Assembly: GCA_031258475.1 (NCBI GenBank) | Contig: JAIRMS010000021.1 | Span: 1-18,168 of the forward strand | Direction of reading: 5' to 3' | DNA: 18,168 bases | Origin: Holosporaceae bacterium | GTDB taxonomy: Bacteria > Pseudomonadota > Alphaproteobacteria > UBA3830 | Part shown: positions 7,167 through 14,337 of the stretch, in pieces | Position numbering within the stretch: the first letter of the stretch is position 1 | Layout of the letters: every line of letters begins with the position of its first letter | Made by a program: the position numbers and the translations under genes | The notes under the pieces: generated by a model | Database searches by the model: none | Seen by the model: only the letters and a program-made list of their open reading frames with translations | What the model was told of the DNA's origin: nothing

Positions 7167-8167
7167 GGTTTTCCTTTTTCAAAGAAATTATCCAGAGCAT
7201 ATAAAATAGCATAAACCGTTTTTGTTCGAAAATCTTGAGAATGTAATAATTCATTATCAATTTTATTAGAAATACAACCCAATTCTATGAGAACCGCTGG
7301 AATATTAGTTTTTAGGATTCGAAGTTCGCTGTTCCGACAGGGGCGATTTTTCACCTTGCATGCGTTTGGGATATATCCAATCAAATATTTTGAAAATTTT
7401 CGCGATTGGGACAGAATCTTATAGTAGGCGGAGACATCGTTTTTCATTTCGGCGGATGCGTTTTTCATGTGATCCAAATTTGGCAGGGTATAGATCGATA
7501 TGCCTCGCAGATTTTTGTCCTCATTGCTGTCCGTGTGAAGCGAGATCAGAAAATCGGCTTTGGACGAATTGATTATATCTTTTCTCTCATCGATGGATGT
7601 AAAAACATCCCTGTCTCTAGTCAGAATGACTTTGTATCTGTTGCTTTTCAGAAGAGCGTTTCTTAGTTCAATTGCGGTGATCAGCGTAATATTTTTCTCA
7701 AAATTTCCACCAATGCCTCTGGTTCCCGGATCCTTTCCGCCATGACCGGCATCGATGACAATTGTATGTTTTCTTGGAATCTCAAACTCGATCTTTATGG
7801 AATTTTTCGTGTATTTTTTAGATACAAACGCAACATTTTCTTTCAGCGCAACGACAAACATAAGCGACGATGGAGAAAATTTTTCAAAGAAATATCCTTT
7901 GATAATATTATGCGATATCCTTTTTGTTAGAGGCAGCGCAACTTTGCGATTAAACGAGAGCAACATTTTCGCGCCGTTGGGAAGGGTGTGTATTCGAGGG
8001 ACAAAAGAAACTTTTTCATCGAAATCGACGCACAGAGAATAGCGATCCTTCTCTCTTTTAAGAGAAATTTTCTTCACGACCTGGAGCAGAAACTCATCTG
8101 CCCAGATATTTTGCAACAAACTCAGCAGCGTGATAAAAAAAACAGTCTTTATTGTTTTATAGAACAT
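7163..8167 (-). CDS. amiC: N-acetylmuramoyl-L-alanine amidase (Amidase_3), AmiC-like
   Basis: This zinc hydrolase cuts the bond between MurNAc and the stem peptide during cell separation. Residues 1-23 look like a signal peptide (hydrophobic FFITLLSLL, cleavage near WADE). Residues about 25-130 form a beta-rich N-terminal AMIN-like region. The catalytic domain from about 135 carries the zinc ligands His142 (DAGHGG), Glu157 (NFEKN) and His211 (SLHTD), and the catalytic Glu295 in LIELGCISN. Length (334) is at the short end for AmiC types. It has its own promoter and leads into mrcA, so a PG synthase and a PG hydrolase are made from one transcript. Confidence 0.94.
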   Translation of the reverse strand: MFYKTIKTVFFITLLSLLQNIWADEFLLQVVKKISLKREKDRYSLCVDFDEKVSFVPRIHTLPNGAKMLLSFNRKVALPLTKRISHNIIKGYFFEKFSPSSLMFVVALKENVAFVSKKYTKNSIKIEFEIPRKHTIVIDAGHGGKDPGTRGIGGNFEKNITLITAIELRNALLKSNRYKVILTRDRDVFTSIDERKDIINSSKADFLISLHTDSNEDKNLRGISIYTLPNLDHMKNASAEMKNDVSAYYKILSQSRKFSKYLIGYIPNACKVKNRPCRNSELRILKTNIPAVLIELGCISNKIDNELLHSQDFRTKTVYAILYALDNFFEKGKP

Positions 8168-8189
8168 TTTCCGTCAGCAAAGTGGCCGG

Positions 8190-8219
8190 ATTATAGCAAT
8201 CAAACAGAGTCCGCTTCAA
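8190..8219 (-). promoter_or_regulatory. Sigma-70-like promoter for amiC-mrcA
   Basis: On the minus strand TTGAAG (8219-8214) and TATAAT (8195-8190) are separated by 18 bases, with TG one base upstream of the -10 (extended -10). Transcription would start near 8183, about 15 bases before the amiC ATG. Confidence 0.6.
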
Positions 8220-8266
8220 CCAAAAATATTACTGCAAAAAATATTGTAACTTTTTTGATTTTCCTC

Positions 8267-8295
8267 TTGACGTCGTTTTCTTTTTTTTATATATT
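8267..8295 (+). promoter_or_regulatory. Sigma-70-like promoter for the 8320-8877 gene
   Basis: TTGACG (8267-8272) and TATATT (8290-8295) are separated by 17 bases, mostly a T-run. Transcription would start near 8302, giving an 18-base leader. It is divergent from the amiC promoter. Confidence 0.55.
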
Positions 8296-8319
8296 TAGGC
8301 CAGTTTTAATCATTAACCT

Positions 8320-8877
8320 ATGGAGAAGAAAACTTTAAAAACCGTCAAAGCAATGGTGTTTGGCGGAATGGCGACGTTAGCGTTTGGCTGCAATGGTATG
8401 ATAATAGAAGGGATCCAACTAGATGGGATGCCATTGCCGAATGGGACCGTTATAACAACTGGTTGGACAACCAAAGACGGATGTGAGATGGAGTGGGAAC
8501 TGCATGTTGCGCCCAATGGTACGCTAACACCTAAACTGGAAACTTTGATATGGAGAACTCCGAGTGGACATGCCTGCGATTTTACGATTACGAACACAGG
8601 TGAGGTTTGCGCAACCCTGGAAACTTTGGGATACTCTTTGCTTGAAAAGCCGGTAACCTTTCACGCCGACTTGCTCGACTCCTACATGACTGCTATGCGC
8701 GATGACGTTGCGGAAGTAAAAGGCATGCTGGGAGTCGGCGCCATGCGCGCATACCGCGATGGCGGAGGACGCTCTCTCGCAGTTTTGGCCGGCCTGAATA
8801 GGTACACAGATGTGCGTGAGGGCTATCTGCAAATTTTGAGAGATTTAGAAGTCATCATCCCTGATGTGGAACGCTGA
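8320..8877 (+). CDS. Unrecognised exported protein, possible lipoprotein
   Basis: I do not recognise this 185-residue protein. The N-terminus MEKKTLKTVKAMVFGG leads into a hydrophobic stretch ending LAFGC (Cys24). This is a Sec signal that could be a weak lipobox, since Leu is at -4 rather than -3. Cys55, Cys86 and Cys97 could form disulfides. Residues 30-100 are beta-rich with repeated Gly/Thr turns, and residues 105-180 look helical. The start has no clear ribosome site, but a good promoter lies 18 bases upstream, so translation may be nearly leaderless; ATG codon 12 would shorten the signal. The gene is on the opposite strand to all its core neighbours and begins an insert that includes a decayed gene. 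It may be lineage-specific. Confidence 0.65.
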   Translation: MEKKTLKTVKAMVFGGMATLAFGCNGMIIEGIQLDGMPLPNGTVITTGWTTKDGCEMEWELHVAPNGTLTPKLETLIWRTPSGHACDFTITNTGEVCATLETLGYSLLEKPVTFHADLLDSYMTAMRDDVAEVKGMLGVGAMRAYRDGGGRSLAVLAGLNRYTDVREGYLQILRDLEVIIPDVER

Positions 8878-8909
8878 TGACCGACTGACGCAATTGTTTT
8901 GCGACTCAG

Positions 8910-8943
8910 CCGCGTGCGTGTGCAGATGTCACCACGTGCGCGG
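8910..8943 (+). other. Strong GC-rich stem-loop after the exported-protein gene
   Basis: CCGCGTGCGTG (8910-8920) pairs with CACGTGCGCGG (8933-8943), 11 pairs including two G-T, with a 12-base loop. A shorter hairpin GTGCG/CGCAC follows at about 8977-8993. Neither has a clean U-run, so termination is possible but unproven. Confidence 0.35.
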
Positions 8944-9007
8944 CGGTTTCCTGGATTTTCGGCCTCCGCTCTGTGCGTTGCCTGCGCACCTAAAAGTTAT
9001 TGTATCC

Positions 9008-9570
9008 ATGTCAGATGTTTCCAAAGCTCCAATGACCCCACAATCCTTTGATTAGTTCCCGCCTCTTCCGTTAGGCCATATTGGGTCAAAAAATTGTAAA
9101 TTCGAAGCTGGGAGAGACCTATGCGGTAGCCAAAGTAAACGCAGCTACAAACAACGCTGTAGTCCAAATAAATCCCAAGAAAACCGAGGCCTCAAATCAG
9201 GCGTAGGCCCTGGGAAATGCTTTAAAGACACAGTGTCAATTGCTAGATCAAAGCTTGCAAAACCCTAATATGAATGAAGCTACCAGACAGGCGCACGCCG
9301 AAATTAGACAAGCCTACCAGAACGCTTTGGCTCTTTTGGAGCAGCTGGGCCAACTTCTAGCAGGCCCTACGACGAACCAGAACGCTTGAACCAGACTCCA
9401 GTTTTGGCTCAGGGAGTGACAACGGCTTTGGCAAATACTGTCTACGGAACGACCGCCAATAATTTGTTGCTTGCTGTTAACGATATGCGTTCAGAACTAG
9501 CGCCTTATGTTAATGGCCCACTATAGAGCAGATTCCGGCAACTACACCTGCATCGGTAGTGGCACAATAA
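9008..9570 (+). pseudogene. Decayed gene of unknown family, about 187 codons
   Basis: Joining frames gives one continuous reading from ATG 9008 (MSDVSKAPMTPQSFD) to TAA 9568-9570. The lesions are a TAG at 9053, an extra base in the A-run near 9090 and a TAG near 9205. One-base losses follow near 9390 and near 9523. The joined protein is Ala/Asn/Gln-rich and helical (for example LGETYAVAKVNAATNN, YQNALALLEQLGQLLAG, LAQGVTTALANTVYG) and ends in a Thr/Pro/Ala tail. Coding character continues in each frame until the lesion, which argues for a once intact gene. No family was recognised; a structural or secreted helical protein is possible. Neighbouring core genes are intact, so poor sequence quality is a less likely explanation than decay. 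Confidence 0.55.
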
Positions 9571-9612
9571 CAGGTATCCTGAAGGATTCGATGGAAAGAC
9601 GAAGGACATCGG

Positions 9613-9711
9613 ATGAAAAAAATACGAGAACGCTTTGATCGTGTGACTAGCGGTCCTCACAAGATACCCAACGCGGAACTGTTGTCCTATCTGAGAGCGG
9701 AGTACCGGTGA
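9613..9711 (+). CDS. Short ORF of 32 codons, doubtful
   Basis: ATG at 9613 follows GAAGGA with a spacing of 7 bases and reads MKKIRERFDRVTSGPHK and on to a TGA at 9709-9711, just 19 bases short of the lolA stop codon on the other strand. It is basic and has no signal or membrane segment. It may be a real small protein or the leftover end of a larger island gene. No family was recognised. Confidence 0.25.
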   Translation: MKKIRERFDRVTSGPHKIPNAELLSYLRAEYR

Positions 9712-9730
9712 ACATTTGAACCTTCGAATT

Positions 9731-10342
9731 CTACTTTGGACAGGCAAACCTGTTGAATTCCTCATCTGGGATAACATGTCCGGATTTCCAATTCATGAGC
9801 GAAATTTCCGTGTAATCGGAGAGAGATCCTTTGCTTTTGCTGGGGAATATAATCCACTTTCTGAGAGTCATTGGATCCTTCGAAAAAACCAAAATAACGG
9901 CTCCCTCGGCGCTTTCATCTTTTCTGCAGAATTTTATCGACAGCATGTCGCTTTCATCTCGGACAGATAACACGCGTAGATTTTTTTGTAAATCAATTTT
10001 TTTTTCAAGGAAAAATGATAGAGGAGAAGAATACATGGAAGTTACAGTCTTTTCTTTCAGTTCGCGATCATAGTGAATAATTTGATTGTTTCTGGCAATT
10101 ATCACATTGGTGGGCGGATCCCAGTAATCCATTTTCATAAGAAAAGGCCTTTTCAAAAAGAAGCGACCGTAGGAAACACGTCCACGCCGATCCACCTGAA
10201 TGAAATCGGATTCGAAGGTAGTGATATCATTCAGATATTTTTCGACCTCCGCGACGTGGTCTTGCTGGTTGGCGCAAATCGGCTTCAGGCCAAAGAAAAA
10301 TGAGATCGCTACTATGAATATCTTTCTCATCATAGTTGTCAT
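9731..10342 (-). CDS. lolA: Outer-membrane lipoprotein carrier LolA
   Basis: LolA ferries lipoproteins across the periplasm from LolCDE to the outer membrane. Residues 1-24 form a signal peptide (FIVAISFFFG, cleavage near ICA-NQ). The mature part shows the family pattern: a short helix, TTFESDFIQVD, a GRVSYGRFFLKRPFLMKMDY strand pair, PPTNVIIA and IIHYDREL. The 203-residue length is typical. The ATG at 10342 overlaps the ftsK stop as ATGA; in-frame ATGs at 10333 and 10330 are alternatives. ftsK followed by lolA is a conserved alphaproteobacterial pair, which supports the call because LolA sequences diverge widely. Confidence 0.88.
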   Translation of the reverse strand: MTTMMRKIFIVAISFFFGLKPICANQQDHVAEVEKYLNDITTFESDFIQVDRRGRVSYGRFFLKRPFLMKMDYWDPPTNVIIARNNQIIHYDRELKEKTVTSMYSSPLSFFLEKKIDLQKNLRVLSVRDESDMLSIKFCRKDESAEGAVILVFSKDPMTLRKWIIFPSKSKGSLSDYTEISLMNWKSGHVIPDEEFNRFACPK

Positions 10343-12489
10343 CGTCCCAAAACCTCTCGTTTCCCAACATGATTAGCCGCAGAAACGATACCGGCCGTCT
10401 CCATCATATCGATCATGCGGGCGGCCCTATTATACCCAACTTTCAGATGTCGTTGGATAAAGCTGGTCGATGCCTTCCCCTCTCGCAGTATCAGAGATAT
10501 CGCCTCGTTGTAAAGCGGATCGTCGCCGGAGGAGTCAAAATCTCCATCTCCATTGGATTGTTCTTCGTCATCGTCCAAAATTGTGGAAATATAGCGGGGT
10601 TCGCCCTGCAATTTCAGATTTTCGGTGACTTTCTCCACTTCCACATCGCTGACGAAGGGGCAGTGGATTCTGGTCATGCGCCCCACGGACGCCATGTAGA
10701 GCATATCCCCCTGGCCGAGCAATTGCTCCGCCCCCTGCTCTCCGAGAATAGTACGGCTATCTATCTTTGAGCTGACCTGAAAACTAACCCTGGTGGGAAA
10801 GTTGGCCTTAATGGTTCCGGTGATTACATCGACAGACGGTCGCTGGGTTGCCATGATCAGATGAATTCCGGCCGCACGCGCCATCTGCGCCAGTCTTTGT
10901 ACCGCGATTTCGATGTCCTTTCCGGCCACCAGCATCAGATCGGCCATTTCGTCCACGATGATTACTATGTATGGAATGGGATCCAATTGTTCGGTCTTGG
11001 TTTCGTAAATTGGTGCACCGGTTTCCGGATTAAATCCGGTGTGTATTTTTCTAGTTATGGATTCTCCCGTTTTTTTCAGGTTGTTCAGTTTCATATTGTA
11101 GCCTTCTATATTTCTCACCCCCAATTTGGACATGGACATATAGCGAGATTCCATCTCCTTCACCGCCCATTTTAAAACCGTAACGGCTTTCTTCGGATCT
11201 GTGACCACCGGGGTTAGCAGATGGGGAATATCGTCATATACGGATAATTCCAGCATTTTTGGATCAACCATAATGAATTTGCATTCGTTCGGAGTAAGCT
11301 TATACAGAAGCGACAGAATCATCGCGTTAATTCCGACTGATTTTCCAGAACCGGTCGTTCCTGCTATCAGTAAATGGGGCATTTTTGCAAGATCAGTGAC
11401 CACAACCTCTCCGGAAATATCTTTTCCAAGAGAAATGGGCAGGGCCGCTGGAGATTCATTATAGACCGTGGATTCCAGAATTTCTCTCAGATAAACAGTC
11501 TGGCGTTTTTTATTGGGAAGCTCTATTCCAAGAGCATTTCGTCCAGGAATAACAGCGACTCGCGCAGAAACGGCGCTCATATATCTAGCAATGTCGTTCG
11601 ACAGTCCGATAACCCGCGACGACTTTATGCCCGCCGCCGGTTTTAGCTCATACAGTGTCACGACCGGCCCTGGACTAACGCCGATAATCTCTCCACTAAT
11701 GCCAAAATCGTCCAAAACTCCAACCAGATCGTTGGAGTAGGCTTTAAGCTCCGATTCGGATAACTTTTCTCCGGCGGAGTGGGCTTCTTTTAGCAACGAT
11801 AGTGGAGGCAAGGAAAATCCGTCAACGGAGGAACCCGGAACGATTGTCGCCACCTTTTTAATTTGTGAATTTTTCCCTATCCGCGGCATTTCCGGAAAAT
11901 CGGGAATAATTCCTGCCAACGAGTTACTTCCTCTGCTAAAAAATAGCTGTGCAAATTCTTTTAGGCTGGAAAAACTAAACTTTATCGAATAGATCATGCT
12001 TGCTAGAAATACCAGGGAAACGCCTCCGGCCAATAGCCAAAAATTAGGAGACGGCGGAACGATGTCCATTCTACTTTTTATAAATTTTATCACCAAACTT
12101 CCGACGATTCCCGATAATTGCGAGCCGGTCTTCCATATTTCCAACATAATGGAAAACGACACGCAGCAAATCAGAGATGATATTATTCTAAAAAATGAGA
12201 CAACATGGTATTTTATCAGCTGATGTCCGAACGATAGCAGAAGTATAGAAAAGACATAGGCGGACATTCCAAGAACCTGGAACATAATATCCGAATAATA
12301 GCTTCCGGCAAAGGAAAGCAAGTTGGCCGCTTCGCCGTCAATGGCCGTATTAAGAGACGGATCTTCCGGACAATACGATATCAATGCAATGATTGTCGCC
12401 AGCGAAAAAAAAAGCACTAATATTCCCGAAAATTCAACAAAGTATGAGTAGATACCATAGATGAAATTTCGAATGCTCTTTGAAATCAT
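10339..12489 (-). CDS. ftsK: DNA translocase FtsK
   Basis: FtsK is a septal hexameric motor that pumps DNA and clears chromosome termini during division. From the ATG at 12489 it has 716 residues. Four hydrophobic segments lie at about 20-39, 70-88, 100-118 and 150-168. The linker is short compared with E. coli. The motor has Walker A GTTGSGKS (377-384) and Walker B IIVDEMAD (510-517), followed by MATQRPS. The C-terminal winged-helix gamma domain is at about 655-716 (ASTSFIQRHLKVGYNRAARM). A TTG at 12525 would extend it by 12 codons into the upstream gene. The ATG at 12489 is preferred because AGGGGC lies at the right distance and overlaps the upstream stop. Confidence 0.95.
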   Translation of the reverse strand: MISKSIRNFIYGIYSYFVEFSGILVLFFSLATIIALISYCPEDPSLNTAIDGEAANLLSFAGSYYSDIMFQVLGMSAYVFSILLLSFGHQLIKYHVVSFFRIISSLICCVSFSIMLEIWKTGSQLSGIVGSLVIKFIKSRMDIVPPSPNFWLLAGGVSLVFLASMIYSIKFSFSSLKEFAQLFFSRGSNSLAGIIPDFPEMPRIGKNSQIKKVATIVPGSSVDGFSLPPLSLLKEAHSAGEKLSESELKAYSNDLVGVLDDFGISGEIIGVSPGPVVTLYELKPAAGIKSSRVIGLSNDIARYMSAVSARVAVIPGRNALGIELPNKKRQTVYLREILESTVYNESPAALPISLGKDISGEVVVTDLAKMPHLLIAGTTGSGKSVGINAMILSLLYKLTPNECKFIMVDPKMLELSVYDDIPHLLTPVVTDPKKAVTVLKWAVKEMESRYMSMSKLGVRNIEGYNMKLNNLKKTGESITRKIHTGFNPETGAPIYETKTEQLDPIPYIVIIVDEMADLMLVAGKDIEIAVQRLAQMARAAGIHLIMATQRPSVDVITGTIKANFPTRVSFQVSSKIDSRTILGEQGAEQLLGQGDMLYMASVGRMTRIHCPFVSDVEVEKVTENLKLQGEPRYISTILDDDEEQSNGDGDFDSSGDDPLYNEAISLILREGKASTSFIQRHLKVGYNRAARMIDMMETAGIVSAANHVGKREVLGR

Positions 12490-12497
12490 ACTTGCCC

Positions 12498-13079
12498 CTA
12501 TAGAGCGTCCAATGCAATATTGCAAATCAGATTATTGCATGGAACACTTTGCAGTTCCGTTTCAAATATCACCCTTTGATTGGGCAGTAACTTTTTATAG
12601 CTTAGATTGTGTGTCCAAATTTTTTTATAGCGAGAATCCTTTTGCACATAGTCGTCATCCTTTAATGAAATCGTGATGCTGGGAAGAACTTTTACCTCAT
12701 CTGAAAGATTAATTAACTCTCCCTTCAGTCCCATGTAAAGGGTATTATTTTTTATCACAAAAAAATTTGATAAATTTTGAATTACAAACGATTTTTCTGA
12801 GTCGGTTTTTATTCCCAGCGCCTCGTAGAAATCCGTAATGGACGGCCAAATTTTCATCAGGTCGTTTTTAGCAAAAGACAGGGTGGAAATTGTGATAAAA
12901 ACCGCAAACCAAAAAAACGTCCACTTCGCTAAATCGAGAACGTGTTGTTTTCTTTCCTGATTATTGGCGGACTGCTGCCAGGTGGCGCCGCACATGGCAC
13001 ATCGCACTAATTTTTCTCTGCCAATGGTCTCCGCGTGGACAGAATACTTGCAAAAGCACGCAGGACAGGTAACTATCAT
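12498..13079 (-). CDS. MJ0042-type zinc-ribbon membrane protein with DUF3426-like domain
   Basis: This 193-residue protein starts with a zinc ribbon: Cys5-x2-Cys8 and Cys27-x2-Cys30 in the pattern MIVTCPAC...VRCAMCGATW, which is the MJ0042 finger-like signature. A single membrane helix follows at about 53-70. The remaining periplasmic part resembles the DUF3426 domain (a LKGELINLSDEV strand, then LPSITISLKD and KLLPNQRVIFETEL). Function is unknown. In alphaproteobacteria such genes often neighbour cell-division genes, and here ftsK starts 8 bases after its stop. The ribosome site GAGGAG lies 6 bases before the ATG and only about 20 bases after tRNA-Thr, suggesting the tRNA and this operon are one transcript. 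Confidence 0.85.
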   Translation of the reverse strand: MIVTCPACFCKYSVHAETIGREKLVRCAMCGATWQQSANNQERKQHVLDLAKWTFFWFAVFITISTLSFAKNDLMKIWPSITDFYEALGIKTDSEKSFVIQNLSNFFVIKNNTLYMGLKGELINLSDEVKVLPSITISLKDDDYVQKDSRYKKIWTHNLSYKKLLPNQRVIFETELQSVPCNNLICNIALDAL

Positions 13080-13105
13080 TAACGACTCCTCGAAAACTTC
13101 TCCGG

Positions 13106-13178
13106 TGCCGGACGTCGGACTTGAACCAACGACCTATTGATTACAAATCAATTGCTCTACCAACTGAGCTAGTCCGGC
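13106..13178 (-). tRNA. tRNA-Thr(UGU)
   Basis: On the minus strand the acceptor stem is GCCGGAC/GTCCGGC and the D-arm GCTC...GAGC. The anticodon stem ATTGA/TCAAT has loop TTTGTAA (anticodon TGT), and the T-arm is GTTGG-TTCAAGT-CCGAC. The discriminator A is followed by CCG, so a complete CCA end is not encoded, unlike the tRNA-Val in this window. Confidence 0.96.
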
Positions 13179-13199
13179 GCAAAACAGGGTAAGAATATC

Positions 13200-13247
13200 A
13201 AAAAAAAACACCCTCGGAAAGTCAAAATCCGAATCCGTTGGTGTGTT
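13200..13247 (-). terminator. Rho-independent terminator of the HExxH-protein gene
   Basis: On the minus strand AACACACC (13247-13240) pairs with GGGTGTT (13213-13207) with one bulge. An inner stem TCGGA/TCCGA (13232-13228 with 13218-13214) encloses a 9-base loop, and nine T residues follow (13208-13200). It ends 22 bases before the 5' end of tRNA-Thr. The loop contains TTGACT, which could serve as a -35 for the tRNA, but the possible -10 (GATATT) is 20 bases away, so that is weak. Confidence 0.7.
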
Positions 13248-13276
13248 TGCCGTTAGCATTTTTTCTGTCGGCTAAG

Positions 13277-13304
13277 ACAGGCCCTAGGGCCGGCTAGGGT
13301 CTGT
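13277..13304. repeat. 11-bp inverted repeat spanning the 3' end of the HExxH-protein gene
   Basis: ACAGGCCCTAG (13277-13287) and CTAGGGTCTGT (13294-13304) pair over 11 bases with one G-T around a 6-base loop. The gene's TAG stop (13286-13284) lies in it. On the minus strand the CTGTC end can instead pair with GACAG at 13269-13265, making two mutually exclusive hairpins. Confidence 0.5.
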
Positions 13305-14216
13305 GAGACTTCTACAGAGATCTTGATAAAATCGTAACTCCCCATTTCCGAGCCTGAATGTTCCACCTATTTTTTTAATGGCCTCGAGCATCCAATACCC
13401 CGCAATATATGTGAACCTCAACCAACCAAATATTAGTAATGTAAATGCCGCTTCACTAAATGGACCAGTAAAAGTATTCTGGTACTCTCCGTCGTTACCT
13501 CCATACATATCGCCAAAATCTTCGATCCCGTATTTCACAGCGGCGGCTCTCAGTTCTCCGTCTTTCGGTGTGAGAAGTAGTCTATCCATATCATTAAGCT
13601 GCGTGATATGGCGGAACTCGTGGTAACAGCATAATTGTGGCACTCCTTTTTCTTGAATTCGTACTGTCCAGGTTTTTGGGTCTACTACGGGAAATTGCCT
13701 TTCTGCCAAGCTTATAAAAATGTGACATTCGAATGCCTTTGTACAATTATCCCGGCATAGCGTAAAATTCCCAGGCTCTTCTCCAGACAGTATACGTTTT
13801 CTTATTTCGCTTAGCAGCGGCACGTTATTTGCGAATGTTTCAGGATTCGTACAAACGATTATTGGTGCTAATTTCATTCCACTCCGAAATACCTTTGCAA
13901 TTTCAGCAACACATGTCTTACCAACTTCGTTTCCGTCAAATACTTGACAAAAGAGACCAGTAAATTTTTCTGGATCTTCACACAGCGTTATGGAGGCAAT
14001 CTCCTGTGCGTCTTTTGATAAGCCGCTCAGATCCCTTCCTTCTGACAAAAGTCTAAATCCAACACTGCGGCGGAGTACAGCATTTGTTGTTGATACTACA
14101 TTTAACGCAAAAACATTTTCTGAAAAACAAAAGAAGGCCACGCAGAACGATGCAACAGGAATCAGAGCACTGCGCAGATTGCGTATTCTTGCCATGTATT
14201 CCAAATATTTGCTCAT
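13284..14216 (-). CDS. Secreted cysteine-rich protein with HExxH zinc-protease motif, family unknown
   Basis: This 310-residue protein begins with a Sec signal peptide (hydrophobic VASFCVAFFCF, cleavage near VFA-LN, residue 37). HEFRH at 199-203 fits the HExxH zinc-binding motif of metallopeptidases. Glu221 in GELRAAAV, 18 residues further on, is a plausible third ligand of the gluzincin type. At least ten Cys lie beyond the signal. A motif repeats at about 79-85 and 122-128: C, two residues, P-E-x-F (CEDPEKF, CTNPETF). A hydrophobic stretch at 255-280 may be a membrane or hairpin helix. The ribosome site GGAAAGG lies 9 bases before the ATG; ATG codon 8 is an alternative. It lies between ntrX and tRNA-Thr with its own terminator. 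Protease activity is inferred from the motif only; an effector or envelope role is speculation. Confidence 0.7.
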   Translation of the reverse strand: MSKYLEYMARIRNLRSALIPVASFCVAFFCFSENVFALNVVSTTNAVLRRSVGFRLLSEGRDLSGLSKDAQEIASITLCEDPEKFTGLFCQVFDGNEVGKTCVAEIAKVFRSGMKLAPIIVCTNPETFANNVPLLSEIRKRILSGEEPGNFTLCRDNCTKAFECHIFISLAERQFPVVDPKTWTVRIQEKGVPQLCCYHEFRHITQLNDMDRLLLTPKDGELRAAAVKYGIEDFGDMYGGNDGEYQNTFTGPFSEAAFTLLIFGWLRFTYIAGYWMLEAIKKIGGTFRLGNGELRFYQDLCRSLTDPSRP

Positions 14217-14251
14217 TTAAAGAAACCTTTCCAATTTAAACTGGAGCGAAG

Positions 14252-14281
14252 TGTATCCTGTTTCAAAATTTTTGTCTACAA
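14252..14281 (-). promoter_or_regulatory. Weak candidate promoter for the HExxH-protein gene
   Basis: On the minus strand TTGTAG (14281-14276) and GATACA (14257-14252) are separated by 18 bases in the 121-base gap after ntrX. Both boxes deviate from consensus. No strong terminator for ntrX was seen in this gap; an AT-rich CAAAAT/ATTTTG palindrome lies at 14293-14307. Confidence 0.3.
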
Positions 14282-14337
14282 CTTTTATGGTACAAAATTC
14301 GATTTTGGGAAGTTATTTGCCGAAATACAGGTAAAAA

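Noticed and set aside
8864..9055. 63-codon plus-strand ORF overlapping the exported-protein gene end
   Set aside because: Its first two thirds cross a strong hairpin and read as random sequence; only the last 15 codons (from ATG 9008) have coding character, and they belong to the decayed gene.
12490..12525. TTG-started 12-codon extension of FtsK
   Set aside because: It overlaps the zinc-ribbon gene and lacks a ribosome site, whereas the ATG at 12489 has one.
13100..13180. tRNA-Thr as an integration site for a genomic island carrying the HExxH gene
   Set aside because: The HExxH gene lies at the 5' side of the tRNA, integrases normally use the 3' end, and I saw no integrase or duplicated tRNA 3' segment.
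13118..13259. Minus-strand ORF starting MLTANTPTDSD and reading through the terminator into tRNA-Thr
   Set aside because: It runs through a poly-T terminator and ends inside the tRNA (the GLAQLVEQ reading of a tRNA D-arm is a familiar false ORF). No ribosome site precedes it.
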